A DNA stretch of 5,763 nucleotides, taken from assembly GCA_035518875.1 (NCBI GenBank), contig DATIXD010000342.1, positions 1 through 5,763 on the forward strand, written 5' to 3'. The DNA comes from DATIXD01 sp035518875. GTDB taxonomy: Bacteria; Pseudomonadota; Gammaproteobacteria; Methylococcales; Methylococcaceae. Both the position numbers and the translations under genes were made by a program. The notes beneath the pieces were generated by a model. The model searched no databases. It saw nothing but the letters and a program-made list of their open reading frames with translations, and was not told the DNA's origin. This document shows, piece after piece, positions 1 through 5,343 of the stretch (positions are counted from its first letter, which is position 1; the number at the start of each line of letters is the position of its first letter).

Positions 1-30
1 CAGCGAGGCTAACAAAAGCGCGATCACACT

Positions 31-60
31 CCTGTTAATCCGCATCCAAAGATTAACAGG
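31..60. repeat. Perfect 10-bp inverted repeat with 10-base spacer
   Basis: CCTGTTAATC at 31-40 is the exact reverse complement of GATTAACAGG at 51-60, separated by 10 bases. It can form a stem-loop in RNA or act as a two-fold protein-binding site. The bases that follow (TTTCACTACTTCTGTTTT) are only moderately T-rich, so a terminator is possible but weak. The left arm plus spacer (33-50) resembles 3903-3920 at 15 of 18 positions. An operator, an IS end or a decayed terminator are all possible; the sequence does not decide. Confidence 0.55.
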
Positions 61-165
61 TTTCACTACTTCTGTTTTCAGCGACCATCAGCGCAAGCGG
101 TTGACACTGCAGTATTGACATGCCAGTTGTTCAAAAATAGCTTGCTGCAACTGGAAAAACTCAGT

Positions 166-602
166 GCTGATTTACACCTTTACCTGACCAACGCAGTGGA
201 CGAGGTCAGTCAGTTCCAGGCAGTCTTTGCCACGGCGAAGATCAGTGAGCGCTTCCTGCTGCCGGTACTGCAACGACTGATCGATACCTTTCCCTCCGCC
301 ATCCAGGGCTTCCACAGCGACAATGGTTCCGAGTACATCAACCGCAACGTCGCCGAGCTCCTCGAGAAACTCCGTATTGAACAAACCAAGTCCCGCACCC
401 GACATACCTGTTCGCAAGCATCTCGGCTACAGCCACATCCGCGGCCGCTTCGCCAAGGCGGTCGATCGCATCACCAGCGGCATCCTCACCGAATACCTCA
501 ACTTCCACAGGCCCTGCCACTTCCCGACCGAATCCGTCGGATGTCAAGGGAAAGCGGCGCAAACACTGCCGTTACCAGGACATGATGACTCCGTACGACG
601 CG
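166..602 (+). pseudogene. Broken rve-type (IS481/IS3-like) integrase/transposase remnant
   Basis: This is the catalytic core of a DDE integrase, now in three pieces in three frames. Piece 1 (to about 402) contains the first catalytic Asp in NAVDEVSQF (D codon at 199-201) and the second in GFHSDNGSEYIN (D codon at 319-321), ending at LRIEQTKSR. The expected stretch carrying the third acidic residue is missing, which looks like a small deletion of roughly 40-50 bases. Piece 2 (about 410-535) resumes in another frame with VRKHLGYSHIRGRF and YLNFHRPCHFPTES. Piece 3 (about 540-602) resumes in a third frame with DVKGKRRKHCRYQDMMTPYDA. The N-terminal helix-turn-helix half is absent and the last residues are replaced by an unrelated IS4 piece. 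No functional enzyme can come from it. The family is clear from these motifs; the exact IS group is inferred. Confidence 0.82.
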
Positions 603-832
603 ACTTCCCGCCACAGGTCGGCGCGGTTATCCAGATGGGCGGCGAAGGCGTTGAGTTCGTTCTGCACGCTGGCGAGTGTGCCGAAGAGCATGAACGAAAT
701 CAGCCTGGCGAATGGGAGTTTACGGTTGCGGAGAAAGGCGGTGGGTTTAAGGCGAACCGCGTCGAGCAGTTCTTGGGAGTGAAGGTAGGAAACGAAGGAG
801 CACAAAATGTTCAGGAATTCAAGAGCCCATTG
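599..832 (-). pseudogene. IS4-like transposase, N-terminal fragment
   Basis: Read on the - strand, this gives about 70 residues typical of the start of an IS4-family transposase: SYLHSQELLDAVRLKP, then AFLRNRKLPFARLISFMLFG and VQNELNAFAAHLDNRADLW, ending at REVA. After the last Ala codon (599-601) the frame enters integrase sequence on the opposite strand and similarity ends, so the DDE catalytic domain is missing. There is no ATG in frame: a stop sits at 833-835 and the first usable codon is a TTG at 803-805, so the true start has probably been lost. The piece is dead as a transposase. It marks an IS4 element inserted in, or recombined with, the integrase remnant. Confidence 0.75.
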
Positions 833-933
833 TCATTTATCCTCATAGAATCATGAATTTAGACGAAGAATTCTAGCCGCCGCCCGACTCAATTGGAAGC
901 AGATTTTTTTAAGTTGGGAGGATTGGAGGATGA

Positions 934-1073
934 TCCCCTCCAGTGGAGCATGTCATCGGCGGGATGAAGGCTTTCCACTGCCTGCTGACTCATCGGATAA
1001 GAAACCACCTGGACGCGCTCTTGAATACTGTTTCTGAATTCCGGAGGGCCTCTGGAACCTGAAAATAGGTTAA
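934..1073 (+). pseudogene. IS5-type (DDE_Tnp_4-like) transposase, C-terminal tail
   Basis: From the codon after a TGA at 931-933, the frame reads PVEHVIGGMKAFHCLLTHRI and then RNHLDALLNTVSEF, a classic C-terminal segment of IS5-type transposases; the Glu in VEHVIG is the expected third catalytic acidic residue. The expected ending GLWNLKIG appears one frame over (1047-1073), so a one-base indel lies near 1040-1047; without the shift, the frame stops at 1060-1062. Everything upstream of the VEH motif is gone. It lies immediately upstream of the hydrolase gene and probably marks the left border of the imported segment. Confidence 0.72.
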
Positions 1074-1090
1074 ATTCATATGCTTATCGA

Positions 1091-1097
1091 AAGGAGG
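1091..1097 (+). promoter_or_regulatory. Strong Shine-Dalgarno site (AAGGAGG)
   Basis: AAGGAGG stands 6 bases before the ATG at 1104-1106, the ideal distance. That ATG does not share a frame with the hydrolase. This site is what makes the 24-codon upstream frame credible, either as a leader or as the original start of a hydrolase gene that later lost one base. A second partial site, AGGTGAT at 1165-1171, precedes the ATG at 1175. Confidence 0.6.
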
Positions 1098-1103
1098 AAC
1101 TCT

Positions 1104-1178
1104 ATGGATATCTTTTGCAAAATGGGAGAGATTCTTATCAACTTTATTCAAATGAACCTGAAGCAGGTGATTCAATGA
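1104..1178 (+). CDS. 24-residue upstream frame overlapping the hydrolase start (leader or frameshifted N-terminus)
   Basis: The ATG behind the AAGGAGG site encodes a 24-residue peptide starting MDIFCKMGEILINF and ending at TGA 1176-1178, which overlaps the hydrolase ATG at 1175-1177 (ATGA). This is the usual geometry for translational coupling. The alternative is a lost base: adding one T to the TTTT run at 1113-1116 would join MDIF to LQNGRDSYQLYSNEPEAG and on into the hydrolase, giving about 361 residues. The hydrolase frame upstream of 1175 has ordinary amino-acid composition, which slightly favours the lost-base reading. I do not recognise the peptide as a known product. Confidence 0.35.
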   Translation: MDIFCKMGEILINFIQMNLKQVIQ

Positions 1179-2188
1179 GCAATTTTTTCGTCATAGAGCC
1201 AATAAACGGTGTAGATCATGCCATAAATGTTCACGGTAAAACGAGAGACCTTCCTTTGCTACTTGTAATTCATGGTGGTCCTGGTTATGCAATGATAGAT
1301 CTCTTTCACGATATCATTCCAAAACTCGAGGATGACTTTGTAGTTGTGAATTACGACCAGAGGGGCGCTGGCTTATCCTACAATAAGGATATTGATCCAA
1401 AATCGCTTACTCTGTACCAACTTGTTGAAGACGCAGAAGCTATCCGAAGGGTTGTCCTCAAAAAACTTGGATGTCAGCAAAATGAACCTAGCTATGTGCT
1501 TGGTCACTCCATGGGAACCATGCTGGGACTCGAACTGGTCAGAAAATACCAGGGCGCATACAAGGCATATTTTGGAGTTGGACAAGTCGTCAACGTTGTT
1601 GAAAATGAGCAGGTGATGTACGATTGGGCCCTCACCCAGGCAAAGGAAAGAAATATCAAAAAGGCGATCAAAGAGCTTAACTGCATAGGTAGGCCGACTG
1701 TTGACTACAACTACCCATTTCCAGGACAAGGGGGAAAAGGCTGTAATCCAGATAAAATAGATGCTTTTGATGTGACTATGCGCTGGGTTGAAGAGTTTGG
1801 GGGGGAGCTCTATGGCAAAGACGGTTCTGAAGAGGTCGATAAGAAGATACTTTCAAGTAAACTCTATAATGGCAAAAAAAGAAACTGGAATAAGGGACTT
1901 GAATTCTCTGTGGAAAATCTCTTTAATGATCCGATGGTTGTTTCTTGGAATGCTCGAAGTCAATATATTGACCTTGAGACGCCTATCTACTTGCTTATGG
2001 GCAAACACGACTATGATACCCCCGCACCTCTTGCAAAGTGCTATTTTGATTATATCAAGGGAGCTAAAAAACTTATTTGGTTTGAAAAGTCATCTCATTT
2101 TCCATTCTATGAAGAAAGGAATAAATTTATCACAGAACTTGTAGCGATAAAAAACGAAATTGAAAGGTCAGCGAAAACGAGAAAATAG
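1175..2188 (+). CDS. Alpha/beta hydrolase, proline iminopeptidase-like
   Basis: This is a complete alpha/beta-hydrolase fold protein of 337 residues from the ATG at 1175, probably cytoplasmic since no signal peptide is visible. Motifs run in the expected order: oxyanion-hole HGGPGYA (about residues 33-39), DQRGAG (61-66), nucleophile elbow GHSMG with Ser112, likely acid Asp279 in GKHDYDTP, and His308 in SSHFPFYEE. HGGPG plus DQRGAG are hallmarks of the prolyl aminopeptidase (peptidase S33) branch, so the likely reaction is release of an N-terminal residue from peptides or hydrolysis of a related amide or ester; the substrate cannot be read from sequence. About 150 residues between nucleophile and acid form the cap. 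I chose 1175 because it has AGGTGAT 3 bases upstream and starts just before the conserved fold; a TTG at 1115 (357 residues) and a repaired ATG at 1104 (about 361) are alternatives. The gene is markedly AT-richer than its flanks, suggesting transfer. Confidence 0.85.
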   Translation: MSNFFVIEPINGVDHAINVHGKTRDLPLLLVIHGGPGYAMIDLFHDIIPKLEDDFVVVNYDQRGAGLSYNKDIDPKSLTLYQLVEDAEAIRRVVLKKLGCQQNEPSYVLGHSMGTMLGLELVRKYQGAYKAYFGVGQVVNVVENEQVMYDWALTQAKERNIKKAIKELNCIGRPTVDYNYPFPGQGGKGCNPDKIDAFDVTMRWVEEFGGELYGKDGSEEVDKKILSSKLYNGKKRNWNKGLEFSVENLFNDPMVVSWNARSQYIDLETPIYLLMGKHDYDTPAPLAKCYFDYIKGAKKLIWFEKSSHFPFYEERNKFITELVAIKNEIERSAKTRK

Positions 2189-2264
2189 GTTACGACGAAG
2201 TAGAGGACATCGTCGCGGAACAGTTTGGGCAAGGCGTGGCTTGGAAAACGCTCCGCCTTAGTAA

Positions 2265-2293
2265 GGTGTAAGCCCAGCCCCCGATTTTTCCGG
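2265..2293 (+). repeat. Left terminal inverted repeat
   Basis: It begins GGTGTAAGCCCAGCCCCCGA and pairs with 2441-2469 (22 of 29 positions, the outer 10 identical). Confidence 0.6.
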
Positions 2294-2440
2294 CGCAGTA
2301 AAGTTTCCGGTTTACGATGCTTGGAATGGCCAAATTTGTGTTTATTCGGCTCTGGTTTGGTCGTGATTGACGTCAAAAACTTTCCATTTTTGGAACCAAT
2401 TATGGAACATTTTGGCGAGAAACAAGCGAAAACTGGCCTC

Positions 2441-2469
2441 ACGGAATTTTCTGGGGTTTGGCTTACACC
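2441..2469 (-). repeat. Right terminal inverted repeat
   Basis: On the - strand it begins GGTGTAAGCCAAACCCCAGA. It mirrors 2265-2293, with mismatches concentrated in the inner half. Confidence 0.6.
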
Positions 2470-2554
2470 CACTTACAAGGATTCACTCATGTGGACAGGG
2501 GGCAGCAATTCGCAAGCACATGCTTGGCAGGCCCGACTTGGGGGGCCACACCCT

Positions 2555-3901
2555 TCACAATTTTATCCCCTGGATGCCATTGCGCCTTTTGTCCAAGGCC
2601 AACCTGGCCTGGTGGATGACGATGGAAAGGATGTTTAGCCGGTCAGCGTCCAAGGCTCTGCCCCCGCCCTGGCCTAAAGACTTGGCGACTATTCCATCGA
2701 TCTCATCTTCGAGCCGGTCCAGGGTTCCCAGGTCAGCGTTCCTCCCCTCGCGCATGATGGTGATGAGCCTGTCGATGTCGTTTTGCCCCCCGTTGGAGGA
2801 AGTGGATTTCCATGCGCCCAGCAACCAGGCGAAGCCAGAGCCTAAAAACCCCAGGATGATGGAGGCCAGCCAGAAGATGTTCGTGGCGCTGTCCAACAAG
2901 GATTCCTGTTCCCCGTTGAAAAACGCCGCCGCGCCGGGGTGGATGGGCAGCCCGCTGCCGTCTTCGCTGTCCGGCGCCTCTATCTGCATGGCAAGGGGCG
3001 AGCTTGACATGAGCCTGGCCTTGGCCAGCGACAACATGCGGGCGATTTCTCCTGCGACAAAATCGGGCATGGAATGCTTGCCCACCAAGCGGTAGGTGAC
3101 GGCCAGTGTGCCTAGCGCTTCCTCTGGCTTTGGCGACGCCCCCCCGAAAGCGCCCTCCTCGATTTCGTTGGGCTCGGTGCCCGGGATTGTCTTGGCGATG
3201 GCCTCCGCCTGCTTGTCGCCTATCAACTCCGGCGACGCTTTTGTTGCATGGGTGATGGCGGCAATCACCCTGGCAATGTGGCCCGGCCCGGCAGGACCCA
3301 AAGCCAAAACGCCGGCGACTTGTTTTTTGCTGACCGCCGTGCCAACCTCGTCCGCAGACAGGAACACCCGAGCCACCCTGGGCGGGGAGATGTTGTAGAA
3401 GTTCAAGATCGCATTCAGCAGGCGCTCCAAACCCTCGTCTTGCTCCGGCAATGCGCCTTTTAGCAGGCCGACCTTCTTGCCCGCCAGCCCCTGGATGTTC
3501 CTTATGTGTGAGTGTGCGGGCACGATCAAAACCAGGTTGTCGCGGCGGAAGACGGCAATGGTGAGGGCGTTGTTGGGCATCGCAATGTCGCTGCGCACGA
3601 CAGCAAGATCAGCCTCGCCCTTTTCGATGGCCTTGGCGCTGGCCGCCATGCTTTCGGTCTGTATGCGCTGGAGACGGACATGCGGGCGTTCCTCAGCGAA
3701 GACTTGGGTGATGGCGGCCAAAAAAACCGGCCCTCCCTCCATGGTTGGCCCTGTCACGACCTTCAGCGTCCAACGGACAAGGCCCGCGTTCAGCAGCAGC
3801 GTGGCAATGCCGCCGATTACAAGGACCGACAGCAAGCCGATAAAAAGGTATCTGGACCAAACAAATCGCATAATCGTCAACCGCTGGATAGACCGCAACA
3901 T
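2555..3901 (-). CDS. TAXI-family solute receptor with N- and C-terminal membrane anchors
   Basis: This is a 448-residue protein of the TAXI (TRAP-associated extracytoplasmic immunogenic) solute-binding family, related to NMT1-like periplasmic binding proteins. Residues about 18-40 are a membrane segment (YLFIGLLSVLVIGGIATLLL) without a lipobox Cys, so it is probably an uncleaved anchor. The binding domain spans about 46-330: LKVVTGPTMEGGPVFLAAI, the LAVVRSDI core, DNLVLIVPAHS and GLAGKKVGLL, ending with IHPGAAAFFNGEQ. A second membrane segment lies at about 341-364, followed by an 84-residue charged, helix-prone tail predicted to be cytoplasmic. Ordinary TAXI receptors are about 320-340 residues and secreted; this longer double-anchored form is a known variant. 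No DctQ/DctM-like permease gene is next to it, so the partner and ligand are unknown. The Met at residue 11 (codon 3869-3871) is an alternative start; neither start has a strong ribosome site. An IS6-like end lies about 55 bp upstream. Confidence 0.88.
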   Translation of the reverse strand: MLRSIQRLTIMRFVWSRYLFIGLLSVLVIGGIATLLLNAGLVRWTLKVVTGPTMEGGPVFLAAITQVFAEERPHVRLQRIQTESMAASAKAIEKGEADLAVVRSDIAMPNNALTIAVFRRDNLVLIVPAHSHIRNIQGLAGKKVGLLKGALPEQDEGLERLLNAILNFYNISPPRVARVFLSADEVGTAVSKKQVAGVLALGPAGPGHIARVIAAITHATKASPELIGDKQAEAIAKTIPGTEPNEIEEGAFGGASPKPEEALGTLAVTYRLVGKHSMPDFVAGEIARMLSLAKARLMSSSPLAMQIEAPDSEDGSGLPIHPGAAAFFNGEQESLLDSATNIFWLASIILGFLGSGFAWLLGAWKSTSSNGGQNDIDRLITIMREGRNADLGTLDRLEDEIDGIVAKSLGQGGGRALDADRLNILSIVIHQARLALDKRRNGIQGIKL

Positions 3902-3955
3902 GTGTTAATCAGCACCCAATTTTTCCATTGTCTGCATCGTAATGTAATGTCATTT

Positions 3956-3974
3956 GGCTCTGGTGCAAATAACG
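3956..3974 (+). repeat. IS6-family left terminal repeat
   Basis: GGCTCTGGTGCAAATAACG closely follows the IS6/IS26 terminal pattern (GGCNCTGTTGCAAA). It sits 29 bases before the remnant transposase start codon at 4003 and is correctly oriented for it. I found no convincing right-end partner; TTTGCAGTCGGCCGTGCC at 4205-4222 only loosely resembles one. Confidence 0.6.
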
Positions 3975-4002
3975 TGGATTGGGGGAAATCGGCATCGTGA
4001 CT

Positions 4003-4149
4003 ATGGCATTCGCCTATCATCTTTTCAAAGGCCGCCACTTTGGCCGCATCCTCATCACCCGATACCTTGGATAGTACGTCGGCTAACAACTGAGTTACCG
4101 GGAGCTGTGGGAGATGATGGCTGAACGCGGCTTGTCGATGGCGCCTTGA
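4003..4149 (+). pseudogene. IS6-like transposase, N-terminal remnant with two in-frame stops
   Basis: From the ATG at 4003 the frame reads MAFAYHLFKGRHFGRILITR, YLG, stop (TAG 4072), YVG, stop (TAA 4084), QLSYRELWEMMAERGLSMAP, stop (TGA 4147). The FKGRHF start and the SYRELEEMMAERGLS-type helix are diagnostic of IS6-family transposases. The two internal stops fall where the family usually has Trp and Tyr (WYLRY region), so they look like point mutations of TGG and TAT/TAC. The DDE domain that should follow is absent. With the terminal repeat at 3956 this is the left end of a dead element. It also explains the unrelated-looking open frame on the opposite strand (3877-4239). Confidence 0.78.
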
Positions 4150-4176
4150 GCAGGCATTGGCGTTCGCGCCATTCTG

Positions 4177-4190
4177 CTCGGATATCCGAG
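4177..4190. repeat. 14-bp perfect palindrome
   Basis: CTCGGATATCCGAG is self-complementary. It lies between the end of the IS6 remnant and the OYE fragment. There is no T-tract beside it; a dyad protein-binding site or chance are both possible. Confidence 0.4.
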
Positions 4191-4255
4191 AGCAAGGGCA
4201 TGCTTTGCAGTCGGCCGTGCCCCAAACCGATTCATCCATTTAGCAGCTCACTCCT

Positions 4256-4603
4256 ATGACACGCCTCTTCGATTCCTTCAGACTCCGCCAATTGAATTTC
4301 CGCAACCGCGTCTTCATGGCGCCTATGTGCCAATATGCGGCTCATGACGGCCATCCCGCCGACTGGCATCTGGTCCATTACGGGACCCGGGCCGTGGGCG
4401 GGGTTGGATTGGTGATGATCGAGGCCACCGCGGTGACGCCGGGAGGACGGATCACCTCCGGCGACCTCGGTTTCTGGTCGGACGAGCACATCCTGACCTT
4501 CGGAAAATTGGCCGAGTTTATCTGCGCGCAAGGCGCGGTGGCGGGCATCTAGCTGGCGCACGCAGGGCGTAAGGCTTCCTGCAGAACTCCGACGATGGGC
4601 GGA
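4256..4603 (+). pseudogene. Old yellow enzyme (NADH:flavin oxidoreductase, YqjM/NamA-like), truncated and interrupted
   Basis: The N-terminal third of an FMN-dependent ene-reductase of the YqjM/NamA class starts at the ATG at 4256. It shows NRVFMAPMCQYAAHDG (residues about 17-32; Cys25 corresponds to the flavin-tuning Cys of YqjM), DWHLVHYGTRAVGGVGLVMI (36-55) and EATAVTPGGRIT. At 4550-4552 a TAG replaces the Gln expected before LAHAGRKAS, which follows in the same frame (4553-4579). Similarity then fades around 4580-4601, where a KdpE fragment begins in another frame. Full enzymes are about 340-370 residues, so roughly two thirds is gone, including the His and Asn residues that bind the substrate oxygen. 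There is no clear ribosome site upstream. The 98-residue product, if made, could not fold into a complete TIM barrel. Confidence 0.82.
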
Positions 4604-4982
4604 ACTAGACGCACGGCTGCGGGCGTTGCTTCGCGGCGTGGTCAAGGCTTCCACCAGCGGCGAAGCCTTCGAAACCGGCGAGTTGAAGGTCGATTTGGCG
4701 CGGCGCAAAGTATTCATGGCCGGCAATGAGATTCGCCTCACGCCTATCGAATTCCGTCTACTCCACTTGCTCATCCGTCATGCCGGATTGGTCGTGACTC
4801 ATCGCCAATTACTCAAGGAAGTCTGGGGGCCTGATCACGTCCATGACAGCCACTACCTGAGAATTTACATGAGACAACTGCGGCACAAGTTGGAAACCAA
4901 CCCCGCTAGGCCACGGTATCTGCTCACCAAAGTGGGGGTGGGCTATCGCTTGTCTGGAAAAACGACTAAGGCTGGGGCGTAA
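4599..4982 (+). pseudogene. kdpE: KdpE response regulator, DNA-binding half only
   Basis: The frame from AELDARLRALLRG (4599) continues as a complete OmpR/PhoB-type winged helix: FETGELKVDLARRKVFMAG (about residues 24-42), LTPIEFRLLHLLIRHAG (48-64), THRQLLKEVWGP (67-78), HDSHYLRIYMRQLRHKLE (82-99) and RYLLTKVGVGYRL (106-118). SHYLRIYM and WGPDHVHDSHY are characteristic of KdpE, the regulator that with KdpD controls the KdpFABC potassium pump. The receiver domain (about 120 residues with the phosphorylated Asp) is missing, replaced by the OYE remnant. A TTG at 4626 is the first start-like codon but has no ribosome site, and no kdpD or kdpFABC gene is nearby. I treat it as a pseudogene, although a free DNA-binding domain could in principle be made. 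Confidence 0.8.
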
Positions 4983-5293
4983 ATCTTGTTCAAGTGGCAG
5001 CTCAGGGGCGTGTTTGGCCACTGTTTTTCCGTTGCTCAACGACCGCTTTACCCAGGTAGCCGACGCTCCCCCATCTACAGCCTACGTCGCATCGTCGGCC
5101 TCAACGGTCATTCGTCTTTGTCAATACCGTCTATTCCTGAGCCATTTGCGCTGTGCCGTTTTTATTTACGCTTGGCTCGCCACAACTGAATGTCTTCACC
5201 GGTGAAGACCAGCGAAGATACCTGAAAAGACGAGAATCGATCGGATCGCGGCTTGTAGATGAGAAACACTCGCATTGGGGTGGATTTTAAGCC
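4983..5293. other. Interval without a recognised gene
   Basis: No gene is supported here. Short frames exist in several phases without ribosome sites or familiar motifs. On the - strand, a stretch from about 5130 down to 4960 reads like protein (for example AVDGGASATWVKRSLSNGK) but contains a TAG and ends inside the KdpE region, so at best it is decayed. The one structured site is the palindrome at 5192-5209. Confidence 0.4.
5192..5209. repeat. 18-bp perfect palindrome
   Basis: GTCTTCACCGGTGAAGAC is fully self-complementary with no spacer, centred on ACCGGT. No T-tract follows, so it is not an intrinsic terminator. It could be a dimer-binding operator, a recombination site or an RNA hairpin; its role is unknown. 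Confidence 0.5.
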
Positions 5294-5337
5294 AGCGTCC
5301 CCCGAAGACCGGCTAAGCCGGCTTTCTTTTTGACGCT
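5294..5337 (+). terminator. Hairpin with T-rich tail, probable intrinsic terminator for + strand transcription
   Basis: CCGGC (5309-5313) and GCCGG (5317-5321) form a stem with a TAA loop, followed by CTTTCTTTTT (5322-5331), a normal terminator layout on the + strand. The stem can be lengthened by GAAG/TTTC pairing and, beyond an internal loop, by AGCGTC (5294-5299) with GACGCT (5332-5337). It lies just beyond the 3' end of the - strand transposase, so it would block transcripts entering that element from outside. Confidence 0.55.
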
Positions 5338-5343
5338 TAAGTA

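Larger units (their letters stand above)
2261..2476. mobile_element. MITE-like element or IS-end pair with imperfect terminal inverted repeats
   Basis: The left end 2265-2293 begins GGTGTAAGCC, and the reverse complement of 2441-2469 begins with the same ten bases. Over 29 aligned positions I count 22 matches, including a shared CCCC block, GA and TTCCG. Both ends are also preceded by GTAAG (2261-2265, and CTTAC at 2472-2476 on the opposite end), recalling the GTAA tips of IS66-family elements, although that assignment is only suggestive. The interior of about 150 bases has no transposase, so this would be a non-autonomous element or two ends left after internal deletion. I see no matching 8-bp duplication outside the GTAAG tips. 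Confidence 0.5.
2189..2554. other. Non-coding interval between hydrolase and TAXI gene
   Basis: No gene is supported in these 366 bases. Long open frames cross it on both strands but none has a ribosome site or a recognisable domain, and the middle is explained by an inverted-repeat element (2261-2476). Just after the hydrolase stop, 2187-2272 reads on the + strand as GYDEVEDIVAEQFGQGV, then AWKTLRLSKV and a stop, which could be the tail of a lost gene; I cannot identify it. Near 2529-2546 a short GGCCC/GGGCC stem lies 3' of the TAXI gene, but it has no T-tract on the - strand and is a weak terminator candidate. Confidence 0.4.

Noticed and set aside
923..942. Short stem TGGAGG/CCTCCA before the IS5 tail
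   Set aside because: A six-base stem with no T-tract and no dyad-site context; expected by chance.
2107..2472. 121-codon - strand frame after the hydrolase
   Set aside because: It overlaps the hydrolase 3' end and begins inside the right terminal repeat of the small inverted-repeat element. No domain or ribosome site is seen.
2225..3095. Two overlapping + strand frames through 2225-2638 and 2367-3095
   Set aside because: They are antisense to the TAXI gene or span the inverted-repeat element, and read as low-information shadow translations.
4205..4222. Possible IS6 right end (TTTGCAGTCGGCCGTGCC)
   Set aside because: Only the first six and last few bases fit, and they are four bases too far apart compared with the left end. 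Chance similarity is likely.
3877..4239. 120-codon - strand frame upstream of and overlapping the TAXI gene
   Set aside because: It is antisense to the IS6 terminal repeat and transposase remnant, which account for the sequence. It has no ribosome site or recognisable domain.
4232..4774. 180-codon - strand frame across the OYE/KdpE join
   Set aside because: It is the antisense of two recognisable + strand gene fragments, with Arg/Ser-rich shadow composition.
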